64,000 nucleotides of DNA, taken from Armatimonadota bacterium. GTDB lineage: Bacteria; Armatimonadota; Zipacnadia; JAUWAU01. The stretch lies in contig JAUWAU010000008.1 of assembly GCA_030601885.1 (NCBI GenBank), forward strand, positions 124,001 through 188,000, read 5' to 3'. Of the stretch, positions 51,463-59,039 are shown in pieces (position 1 is the first letter of the stretch; each line of letters starts with the position of its first letter). The position numbers were made by a program, and so were the translations under genes. A model generated the notes under the pieces. The model did no database searches. It saw nothing but the letters and a program-made list of their open reading frames with translations, and had not been told where the DNA came from.

Positions 51463-52545
51463 ATGAGCAGAATTGTCATTGTGACGTGCGTCGTCGCCGT
51501 CCTTGTGGCGGGTGCAGTTGTACCCGCCTCGGCTCAACTGTTCGCCACCACCTACGTACTTAAGTGCACCGACGAGAGTGGGACGGTCCACGGGGTACTT
51601 GTCGAAGAGCATGTGGACGCGGCACTGGGCGGCGGCTTCTGGTACAAATACACCGTCTTCAACAACCGTTTTCTTGACCCGAGCGACTGGGGAGTAGATG
51701 TAATGGGCCTGGGCAGCGCGATTGTCGAGTTCGGGTTCAGCGAGGGCCTCGGGGGCGGTCCGATCACCGTCGCGGGCGCCGGCCCGAACCCGGATTGGAG
51801 CGTCGCAGGGGAGGCGAGCTCCCCGCCACAGCCGGTATGGTCGACCGACATCCCCAGCAGCGGGATACCAGACCCGGCGACTCAGAACAACTTCACCTAC
51901 ACAAGTTTCGGGGAGCCCCACATGCTATACAGCGCCTTTGTGACCGCGGTTGGCGGCGATGGCGAAATAGGGACCTCCGACGACGTGACCGCCACCGGCC
52001 AGATCTCCGGCCCCACAGGCGAGGACTTTGTCACCTTCACCTACACCCCTGGTGGTTGGGGCGCAAAGCCGCGCGGAGAGAACCCAGGCACCGTGCTCCA
52101 CAACAACTTCGACAGCGTCTACCCGGTACCGCCCTTCCCGGCTCCGCCGAACGGCCCTCTTGTCATCGGCGGCGACTACACGATCACTTTCACGGAGGCC
52201 CAGGCCATCACCGATTTCCTGCCGTCGGGCGGAAAGCCGGGCGTGCTGGAGCAGGACTATACCGACCCGGACAAGAAGACCGAGCCGGGCGAGTTTGCCA
52301 GTCAGGTGCTCGCGCTCCAGCTCAACGTGGACTTCTCCAATGCCGGCGTTCTGCCCGACCACCTGGCGGACTGGCACCTCGATTCTGGGCCGTTGATGAA
52401 CAATACGGTCGCAGAGGTCTTGGCGTCGGCCAACATCGTCCTCGGCGGCGGCCAGCCGTCTCAGGATGAGTTGGATGCTCTCGGCTTGACCGTCTCTGGG
52501 CTGAACGACGTGCTAGCCTACATCAACGAGAAGTTCGTCCCATAG
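51463..52545 (+). CDS. exported paralogue of the PEP-CTERM protein with a different C-terminal domain
   Basis: 360 residues. The signal peptide (MSRIVIVTCVVAVLVAGAVV, then PASAQ) and the following domain match the protein at 48962 step by step: ALGGG-(Y/F), EFG-(Y/F)-SE-x-L-x-GGPI, WSVAG, PQPVWST and the TATG-(E/Q)-ISGPT end point. There the PEP-CTERM tail is replaced by about 160 residues with TYTPGGWG, TITFTEAQAITDFLPSGGKPG and ASQVLALQLNVDFS, a module I recall from other secreted bacterial proteins. No membrane helix or PEP motif, so it should be secreted free or held by contacts of this module. GGGAGGAG before the ATG. A strong terminator follows at 52639. Confidence 0.75.
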   Translation: MSRIVIVTCVVAVLVAGAVVPASAQLFATTYVLKCTDESGTVHGVLVEEHVDAALGGGFWYKYTVFNNRFLDPSDWGVDVMGLGSAIVEFGFSEGLGGGPITVAGAGPNPDWSVAGEASSPPQPVWSTDIPSSGIPDPATQNNFTYTSFGEPHMLYSAFVTAVGGDGEIGTSDDVTATGQISGPTGEDFVTFTYTPGGWGAKPRGENPGTVLHNNFDSVYPVPPFPAPPNGPLVIGGDYTITFTEAQAITDFLPSGGKPGVLEQDYTDPDKKTEPGEFASQVLALQLNVDFSNAGVLPDHLADWHLDSGPLMNNTVAEVLASANIVLGGGQPSQDELDALGLTVSGLNDVLAYINEKFVP

Positions 52546-52638
52546 AGCGGGGCGGATCGCGGCTTGCTCAGGGAGGCGCTGCGGGCCGCCGACGGGAGCA
52601 GACCTTCAGCTTACACGCCGCGAGCGAAAGTGTGCACA

Positions 52639-52680
52639 TGCCGCCGCAGGAAATTCCATTCCTGCGGCGGCATTGTCTTT
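52639..52680 (+). terminator. strong intrinsic terminator
   Basis: Perfect 14-bp arms (52639-52652 and 52659-52672, TGCCGCCGCAGGAA and its complement) with the six-base loop ATTCCA, followed by TTGTCTTT. It lies 94 bp after the stop at 52545 and ends the exosortase-region transcription unit; it also separates it from the oppositely directed symporter gene. Confidence 0.8.
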
Positions 52681-52960
52681 GGCCTGCGGGTTCATGCGAA
52701 GCCGTGTTGTGTGGTTGTCAGTTGGTCCTGGGGATCGCCGAGCTCCGTATGCTGCCACAGCGCGACGCAAGGAGCCGGGCTTCCCTTTGACCTCATCGCG
52801 CGCGTCCCTCCCGGCGTCAGCGCCACAAAGCAGCCAGCAGCAGCCCCACACTGAAACGTCCCCGGACCCACCTGCCGACACGCCACGTGCAGAAGTGGCT
52901 CGCAGTTATGCGTGCCGGATGGACGGAACACGGGGCGCTGCGGCACGACGGCAGTCGCCG

Positions 52961-53164
52961 GTCGGTGCTTACCTCATCGAGCGTAGTGACGCCGCAGTGC
53001 TCCTGGAGGTAGCGCGCGAGACGGACGAGCCCGGCGCGGTATCGATAGATCGTGCCGGACGTGCCGCCCTTGGCCTGGCAGTACACCAGGAAGCTCTCGA
53101 CGCCCTCATCCAGCGACACGGCCTCTATCCCCACAGGCCCTGCGACCACCAGCGTTTCGCCCAT
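52961..53164 (-). pseudogene. truncated tyrosine recombinase (N-terminal core-binding domain only)
   Basis: From ATG 53164 on the - strand about 68 codons give an integrase SAM-like N-terminal domain: LDEGVESFLVYCQAKGGTSG, TIYRYRAGLVRLARYLQEH and GVTTLDEV. The frame runs on to 52817, but similarity is lost after STD, and the catalytic R-H-R-Y domain is absent in all frames. The start codon lies inside the last codons of the symporter gene (40-bp overlap). This is a remnant of a mobile-element or chromosome-dimer-type recombinase. Confidence 0.6.
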
Positions 53165-54723
53165 TCTGCGTTCTCCTCGCGGTGGGGGTCGAGCCCACGG
53201 CGATGCGACAGATAAGAGTATATCCGCCCCTCCCCGACAAAGATGGCGAACGCGACGAACAGCTCGGCGCCGGTGTAGATGGACCAGGCGATGGCCTGGG
53301 CGTACACGCCTGCCTCCGCCGGCGTCGTGCCGAATAGCTTCATCCAGAGCAAGTTGACCAGCCAGTACTTGCACACCACCAGCGTGCCGAAGCCCCCGGC
53401 CCACGAGAGCAGCGCCCCGCGCCACGTGGTGCGGCGAAGCACCATGCCGAAGAGCAGCGGGATCGACACGGGCCCCAGCACGGCGCCGTACCACTCCATC
53501 ATGGCATCGAACGCCCCGCCAAGCGCCTCCGAGCCGACGGCCAAGCCGCAGCCGATGGTGAGAGCGCCGAACACCACCGTGGCGATCAGCGCCACCTGCA
53601 TCAGCTTCCGCTCCGGGGCACGCGGGTTCATGGTGCGCTCGTAGATGTCCTTGGTGAAGACGGCGGCGAGCGCGTTCAGGTCGGAGTCCACCATGGACAT
53701 GGTCGCCGCGAATATGGCGGCGATGAGCAGGCCCAACAGCCCCGGCGCGATCCCCGGCAGGTACTTGGCGGCGACGAGTATGTAGGATTGCTCCGGATCT
53801 ATGTCCCCCACCAGCAGGGGCGCTGCCCATACGGGAATGTAGATTGCCAGCGGATATAGCAAGAAGAGCCCCGCCGACAGCAGCGCGGCCTTCGTGGCAT
53901 CTCGCGCCCGGCCCAAGCAGTAGAATCGTTGCGCCAGCCCCCATGTGCCGCCGTTGTAGCTCATGATCACGACTGGCAGATACACGAGAATGCGCGCCAG
54001 GGGCACGCTGCTGCTGAATAGCGTGTATCGCCCCGGCTGCGCCCGCCACAGGCCGCCCCAGCCACCGACCGCCCGCAGCACGATCGGCACGAGGGCAAGC
54101 GTGATGCTGAACTGCACCACGAACTGCAGCGAGTCGGTGATCATCTCGGCCCAGAGCCCGCCGAGCAGCAGGTAGGCAACGGTGATAACGCCCGCGCCGA
54201 CTATCACGCCCGACTGCGGCAGACGCGTGCACGCGCTCACGATCTTGGCCAGGGAATACAGCTTCGCCCCCTCGTCCACGAATTTGATCGCTATGCCGCT
54301 CCACGAGATGGTCTGGCGGACGGCGTTGTTGAAACGCTCCTCCAGATACTGCGCCGGGGTGATGACCGCGAGTCGCACCCAGCGGGGCGCCCAGAGGAAG
54401 GCGCCGAGAACCATGGCGATGCAGCAGGGGACGGCGAACAGCGTCCAGACGCTGAAGCCATAGCTGTAGCCGACGCTGGCGAAGCCGACGAAGGCGAAGG
54501 CGCTGTAGCCGGAGACGTGGTGGGAGATGGCGGCCATCCACCAGGGCACGCGGCGGCCGCAGGCGAAATAGTCTTCGATGCCGCCGATGAGCCGCCGCGT
54601 GTATCCACCGATGCCGAACACCAGCACCATGTAGATGCCAATGGCGACGTAGTCGGCTGTGGCAAGCTGGCCTACTTCGGGCACGGTTTGCACCTCCATC
54701 TGGGAGCTCGCCGGCAACGTCAT
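53125..54723 (-). CDS. sodium:solute symporter (SSS/SLC5 family)
   Basis: 532 residues with about 13 hydrophobic segments. Family signs: the first-helix stretch YVAIGIYMVLVFGIGGYTRR, DYFACGRRVPWWMAAIS, then HHVSGYSAFAFVGFAS, and the AAIFAATMSMVDSDLNALAAVFTKDIYE block around residue 345, which corresponds to the sodium-binding helix-8 region (Ser/Asp rich). It imports an organic solute with sodium; the substrate cannot be told. ATG 54723 lacks a good ribosome site, and ATG 54699 is possible. It stands alone on the - strand between the exosortase unit and the TolB-like gene. Confidence 0.8.
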   Translation of the reverse strand: MTLPASSQMEVQTVPEVGQLATADYVAIGIYMVLVFGIGGYTRRLIGGIEDYFACGRRVPWWMAAISHHVSGYSAFAFVGFASVGYSYGFSVWTLFAVPCCIAMVLGAFLWAPRWVRLAVITPAQYLEERFNNAVRQTISWSGIAIKFVDEGAKLYSLAKIVSACTRLPQSGVIVGAGVITVAYLLLGGLWAEMITDSLQFVVQFSITLALVPIVLRAVGGWGGLWRAQPGRYTLFSSSVPLARILVYLPVVIMSYNGGTWGLAQRFYCLGRARDATKAALLSAGLFLLYPLAIYIPVWAAPLLVGDIDPEQSYILVAAKYLPGIAPGLLGLLIAAIFAATMSMVDSDLNALAAVFTKDIYERTMNPRAPERKLMQVALIATVVFGALTIGCGLAVGSEALGGAFDAMMEWYGAVLGPVSIPLLFGMVLRRTTWRGALLSWAGGFGTLVVCKYWLVNLLWMKLFGTTPAEAGVYAQAIAWSIYTGAELFVAFAIFVGEGRIYSYLSHRRGLDPHREENAEWAKRWWSQGLWG

Positions 54724-55538
54724 GCAGGAGGGCGACCCGCCGGGTCACCCCCGCAACTCCGCGCCCGTCTTCGTCAAGTGGCAGGCGCTCTCCTTGTGCC
54801 CGCCTCGGAACGGCGGGGAATGTCTCTGTCTCGGTCGGTAGGAAGGCCCAGCCAACTGCCTCCTGCCCGGCCTTGAGCGCTCGTAGATTTGGTGACTTTT
54901 TTCGCACAATATCGTGGAAAACCACAACTTACACGGGCCAGGCTCTCGGCCATGATACATAGGCGTAATAGGGTATCGGCAGGTCGCAGTATCGTGCCAA
55001 CCGCGGTGAGGAACGCGGAAAGCCAAGTTATCCCATTGTATTACTTTGCTTATACCCGCCGTATTTGCGTGTACGATCTTGACAATTCGAGGCAGTTGGG
55101 TATACTAATCCAAGAGCACTATGGGGCACAACAGTCCTTCCACCTTCGACAAGCGAAGCAGCGCGACAGCTGGTCGGACCTGCCGCCGTGTGTCCACACG
55201 TATGATACGGGCCGTCGTTCAGCCCATAGATGCAGAAGAGCACCGCCAGTAACCAGATGCCGTGCAGGGCTCTCGGACCGGGTCAAGGGCGGCGCACATA
55301 TGTGAATTGGGAGCATCTCGCGGCCCGGGCGCTGCGAAATGTTGTTGCACGCCGCTGATCGGAAAAGAATTCACAAATATAGACTTTTACGAGCACATTC
55401 CTTGGCTTGACGAGGCGGGCTCGGTATCCGGAACCAGCCCGCCCAGTGCCCAAGCGGCCATTCATTGGCCGCTACTGGGTGGCAGGCCGGCGAAATGGTC
55501 GTCCCGGAGCATCTCGATCTTAGAAAGGTGTGAGGAAG
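54724..55538. other. 815-bp intergenic region
   Basis: It holds the promoter listed at 55079, a hairpin at 55453-55473 (AGCGGCCA/TGGCCGCT, five-base loop, with extra CCCA/TGGG pairing) and AT-rich patches near 54890-54920 and 55365-55395. Short frames on both strands have no ribosome sites or recognisable families. It contains the 5' leaders of the symporter (- strand) and TolB-like (+ strand) genes; a small RNA is possible but not shown. Confidence 0.4.
55079..55106 (+). promoter_or_regulatory. sigma-70-type promoter TTGACA-N16-TATACT
   Basis: TTGACA at 55079-55084 and TATACT at 55101-55106 with a 16-base spacer: a near-consensus housekeeping promoter pointing right. The next + strand gene starts 433 bp downstream, so it would have an unusually long leader, or the promoter serves an unannotated short transcript. 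Confidence 0.6.
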
Positions 55539-56441
55539 ATGAAGCGCGCGCAGGTGACAGCAGCGATGTTCGTCGGCATAAGCCTGTTTCTCGCTCTCTC
55601 GACGTCTGTGGTGCAGCTAACCACAGCGGAAGCCAGTGGGGTTGGCTCGAAGAACACCACCAATGAGCTGGGCGAGCCAATGAACCCCTGCTTGGCTCCG
55701 GAGTGGTCGCCGGACGGCCAGAGAATCGCCTTTTGCAGCGACGGCAACATCTACGTCATGGATGCGGATGGGACGAACGGGCGGATGCTCACCTCCGGCC
55801 CGGCCCGGAACTGTGCACCGTATTGGTCGCCGGACGGCACGAGACTCGCCTTTTTCAGCGACCGTGATGGCAACCGTGAGATCTACGTGATGAATGCGGA
55901 CGGGAGCAATCAAACGCGGCTGACGAGCAGCCCCGCCGATGACTATGGCGCGGCATGGTCGCCGGACGGGTCCAAGATCGCCTTCTCCTCGAATCGCGCC
56001 GGTAACTTCGAGATCTATGTCATGGGTACACATGGGGAGAATCAGACGAGGCTCACGACTAACGCTGCCCAGGACTACGCTCCCGAATGGTCACCGGATG
56101 GCATGAAGATCGCCTTCTACAGCGACCGGGACGGTCACCGTGAGATCTACGCGATGAATGCGGACGGCAGCAATCAGATGAGGCTCACCCGGGGCGCCCT
56201 GGGAGCTTGCGCGCCGGATTGGTCGGCGGATGGGAAGAAGATCGCGTTTTGCCGGGACTGCAACATCCACGTGATGAACGCGGACGGGCGCAATGTAGTC
56301 AGATTGACCGACATTCATGCAGATGGACACCCCGCCTGGTCGCCGGATGGCACGAGGATCGCCTTCCAGAGCAGGCGCGACGGCACAACCTGGGTTTTCG
56401 TGATGAACGCGGACGGAACCAATCCGACCAAGCTTACCTGA
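55539..56441 (+). CDS. secreted TolB-like beta-propeller protein (PD40/WD40-like repeats)
   Basis: 300 residues from ATG 55539, with AAAGGTGTGAGG just upstream; GTG 55530 is in frame. Signal peptide (KRAQVTAAMFVGISLFLALS), then six PD40-type repeats with the core WSPDG-x-(R/K)-IAF-x-SDRDG-x-x-(E)-IYVMNADG, which build a beta-propeller like that of TolB. It lacks the TolB N-terminal domain, and no Pal or Tol genes are near, so it is not TolB itself. It probably binds a ligand or partner in the periplasm or outside. A GC hairpin at 56504 follows. Confidence 0.8.
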   Translation: MKRAQVTAAMFVGISLFLALSTSVVQLTTAEASGVGSKNTTNELGEPMNPCLAPEWSPDGQRIAFCSDGNIYVMDADGTNGRMLTSGPARNCAPYWSPDGTRLAFFSDRDGNREIYVMNADGSNQTRLTSSPADDYGAAWSPDGSKIAFSSNRAGNFEIYVMGTHGENQTRLTTNAAQDYAPEWSPDGMKIAFYSDRDGHREIYAMNADGSNQMRLTRGALGACAPDWSADGKKIAFCRDCNIHVMNADGRNVVRLTDIHADGHPAWSPDGTRIAFQSRRDGTTWVFVMNADGTNPTKLT

Positions 56442-56503
56442 GCGCGCGGCCAGTTGCCGGGAGACACGGCCCGCCGCCGATTGTCTACGCCCTGACAGCA
56501 CCG

Positions 56504-56533
56504 ACCGGGCGCCCCACATCGTGGGCGCCCGGT
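56504..56533. terminator. hairpin between converging genes, bidirectional terminator candidate
   Basis: ACCGGGCGCCC pairs with GGGCGCCCGGT with one bulged C and an ATC-centred loop. It lies between the end of the TolB-like gene (56441, + strand) and the end of hypE (56551, - strand). No T-run on either side, so strength is uncertain. Confidence 0.5.
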
Positions 56534-56550
56534 GCGCTTAGGGGGCAGAC

Positions 56551-57561
56551 TCAGCAGATGCGTGGGAGCTGCTCGCCCACGAGGAGGTCCAGGATTCGCG
56601 AGCCGCCGATGCGCGTGGTGACAGTGACTCGGCCCTTGGGATGCTCGCCGGTGACTTCGCCAATGACGCGGGCCTCCCGACCGCGCTCGTGCTCGCGCAT
56701 AGCAGCCACCAGACGGTCCGCACCGTCCGGCGCGACGACCGCGACGAGCTTGCCCTCATTGGCGATGTACAAGGGATCGAGCCCCAGCATCTCGCAGGCA
56801 CCCCGCACGGGCTCGGCGACGGGGACGGCGGCCTCTTCCACGGTGATGGCAACGTTGGCCGCGCCCGCGATCTCGTTCAATACCGTGGCCAGGCCGCCGC
56901 GCGTCGGATCCCGGAGCGTATGCAGCTCGGCCCCGGCGTCGAGCATCGCCCCCACCAAGTCCCACAGGGGGGCGCAGTCGCTCGCAATGTCGGCCCGGAA
57001 GGGGAACTGATTCCGCGCCATTAGCACGGCGATACCGTGGTCGGCCACGGTGCCGCTGAGGATGATCTTGTCGCCGATCTGCGCGCGGTCCCCCGACGGT
57101 GGCGGAGTGCGCTGAATGGCGCCGATGCCGGTGGTATTGATGAAGAGAGCATCGGCGCTGCCCCTCTCCACCACCTTGGTGTCGGCTGCCACTATGGGCA
57201 CGCCTACCTCATGCGAAGCCGCCGCCATTGAGTCGGCGATCTGCTCGAGCGTCTCGACGGCCAAACCCTCCTCGACGATGAAGGCCGCTGAGAGGCACAA
57301 GGCTCTGGCAGTGAGCATCGCCAGATCATTGACCGTCCCATAGACGGCCAGCCGGCCGATGTCGCTGCCGGGAAAGACGAGCGGGGTCACGACGAACGAG
57401 TCCGTGCTCACGGCCAGATTGTCGTCGGACACGGTTATGGCGGCAGCGTCGTTCAGTCGCGCCAACTCGGGGCTGCGCAGGCGGGGAAGAAATGAGTTCT
57501 CGATCAGCTCGCGCGACAGCTTGCCACCACTGCCGTGTCCGAGTGTGATGATTCCGGCCAT
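56551..57561 (-). CDS. hypE: hydrogenase maturation protein HypE
   Basis: 336 residues, usual length. PurM/ThiL-like ATP-binding fold: GHGSGGKLSRELI at the N-terminus, DDAAAI-equivalent NDAAAI, STDSFVVTPLVFPG, GTVNDLAM and LRDPTRGGLATVLNEIA. It ends in Pro-Arg-Ile-Cys, where the C-terminal Cys receives the carbamoyl group from HypF and is dehydrated to thiocyanate, the source of the CN ligands of the [NiFe] site. Last gene of the hypFCDE run on the - strand; starts 42 bp after hypD. Confidence 0.95.
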   Translation of the reverse strand: MAGIITLGHGSGGKLSRELIENSFLPRLRSPELARLNDAAAITVSDDNLAVSTDSFVVTPLVFPGSDIGRLAVYGTVNDLAMLTARALCLSAAFIVEEGLAVETLEQIADSMAAASHEVGVPIVAADTKVVERGSADALFINTTGIGAIQRTPPPSGDRAQIGDKIILSGTVADHGIAVLMARNQFPFRADIASDCAPLWDLVGAMLDAGAELHTLRDPTRGGLATVLNEIAGAANVAITVEEAAVPVAEPVRGACEMLGLDPLYIANEGKLVAVVAPDGADRLVAAMREHERGREARVIGEVTGEHPKGRVTVTTRIGGSRILDLLVGEQLPRIC

Positions 57562-57603
57562 AGCGGACCACCCCGCTGCAGAGGGTTGACGGATCGTGAC
57601 GAG

Positions 57604-58722
57604 TCAGCTTCTGTCGGGGGCGCCACCGTAGCGGTAGAAGGCAGCGCAGGTCCCCTCAGAGGATACCATGCATGGCCCCACGGGGGCCATGGGAGTGCAC
57701 GACCTGCCGAAGTGGGGACAGTCGAGCGGGCCGCGTGTCCCCCGCAGTACCTCGCCACAGATGCACCCGGGTGGGTCACTCACGGCGGCGGAGCGCTCCT
57801 TCACCTCGGCAATGAGCGGCGCGAACCGGCGGGACGCATCGTGGGCTTCGAATTCATCTTTGATCGCCAGGCCGCTGCCCTCGATCCACCCCAAACCACG
57901 CCACTCCGCATCCGTTGGGTCGAAGACTCGGGCCATGCGCTCCTGTGCTACCGGGTTCCCCTCGGGCTTCACCACACGGGTGTAGCCTATCTCGACACGG
58001 GCATCGCCCGCCGATACCATCTCCGCCAGCAGGAGCACGCTGTGCAGGATGTCGAGCGGCTCGAAGCCCGTTATGACGCACGCGACGCCATACTGCTCAG
58101 GGATGAACTCATACGGCTGCGATCCGATGATGACGCTGACGTGCCCCGGGCAGATGAAACCGTCAATGCGGACGTCCTCGGCGCTCAGCAGCGCCCGCAG
58201 GGCCGGCGGAATGACCTTGTGTGCCGAGAGCACCGAGAAGTTCGTCACGCCGCCCTCGGCGGCGTCGATGATAGTGGACGCCACGGAGGGAACGGTGGTC
58301 TCGAAGCCCACCGCGAAGAACACCACCTGTCTGCCAGTCTCTCGGCGGGCGATGTCTAGCGCGTCGGTGGGCGAGTAGACGACCTCGATGCAGCGTCCCT
58401 CCCCTCGCTGCGCGGCGAGTGACGTGTCACTGCCGGGCACGCCCATCATGTCGCCGAAGGTCACCAAGGTGACGTCATCGCTGCATGCCAGGGCGATGGC
58501 TGCATCCACCTCAGCTCTCGGCGTGACACACACGGGGCACCCCGGGCCCGAAAGCAATCGTATTGTGTCTGGCAGGAGGCCGCGGATCCCGTGCTGGAAG
58601 AGGGACATAGTATGCGTCCCGCACACTTCCATGAGACGCACGGGTCGCTGGGCAACTGCCGCGATGCGCTCCACGAGCGCCGCGGCCATATCTCGATCGC
58701 GAAACTCGTCAACGAACTTCAA
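57604..58722 (-). CDS. hypD: hydrogenase maturation protein HypD
   Basis: 372 residues. Diagnostic motifs: MEVCGTHT near residue 35, LLSGPGCPVCVTP near 65-75, GFETTVPSVAS, and the C-terminal [4Fe-4S] cluster region with Cys residues in GCICGEVLRG, LDCPHFGRSCTP and GPCMVSSEG. It works with HypC as the scaffold on which Fe(CN)2CO is assembled. ATG 58722, 95 bp after the stop of hypC. Confidence 0.95.
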   Translation of the reverse strand: MKFVDEFRDRDMAAALVERIAAVAQRPVRLMEVCGTHTMSLFQHGIRGLLPDTIRLLSGPGCPVCVTPRAEVDAAIALACSDDVTLVTFGDMMGVPGSDTSLAAQRGEGRCIEVVYSPTDALDIARRETGRQVVFFAVGFETTVPSVASTIIDAAEGGVTNFSVLSAHKVIPPALRALLSAEDVRIDGFICPGHVSVIIGSQPYEFIPEQYGVACVITGFEPLDILHSVLLLAEMVSAGDARVEIGYTRVVKPEGNPVAQERMARVFDPTDAEWRGLGWIEGSGLAIKDEFEAHDASRRFAPLIAEVKERSAAVSDPPGCICGEVLRGTRGPLDCPHFGRSCTPMAPVGPCMVSSEGTCAAFYRYGGAPDRS

Positions 58723-58817
58723 GCTTCTTCACCATCAAGCTTTGGCTACCGCCAGCCAGTCCCGAAAAGCTTGGGCCAAACCACGGCGAGACTACAGCGC
58801 TTCCGCCACGGCCCACT

Positions 58818-59039
58818 CTATTGCACCTCCGCCAGTTGGCCCAATAGATCCAGAATCTCCTGCGCCGCTTCGGCGTCGAGCCTCTGGATGGCGAAGCCGG
58901 CATGCAGCAGCACGTAGTCGCCTTTCTTGACGTCCGGCACCAGATCCACGCGCGCCTCGCGGACCGTGCCGCCAATGGACACCTCGGCCCGCCCGTCCGC
59001 CTCCACCTGAAGCACCTCCGCAGGCACTCCTAAACACAT
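58818..59039 (-). CDS. hypC: hydrogenase maturation chaperone HypC
   Basis: 73 residues. Starts with the invariant Met-Cys-Leu-Gly-Val-Pro, whose Cys2 binds the iron ligand group, and has the conserved His in VLLHAGFAIQRLD. The small beta-barrel chaperone partners with HypD and the hydrogenase large subunit. Its start overlaps the end of hypF by 10 bp, a sign of translational coupling. Confidence 0.95.
   Translation of the reverse strand: MCLGVPAEVLQVEADGRAEVSIGGTVREARVDLVPDVKKGDYVLLHAGFAIQRLDAEAAQEILDLLGQLAEVQ

Noticed and set aside
52817..54925. A 702-codon - strand open frame
   Set aside because: Its first 580 codons are Arg/His/Leu-rich shadow sequence of the symporter, which is in another frame with clear membrane helices and motifs. 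Only the last part (from 53164) has a recognisable domain, and that is listed separately.
55028..55316. Short - strand frames with a hydrophobic stretch (GIWLLAVLFCIYGL)
   Set aside because: No ribosome site, no family similarity that I recognise, and they overlap a strong + strand promoter; too weak to call a gene.
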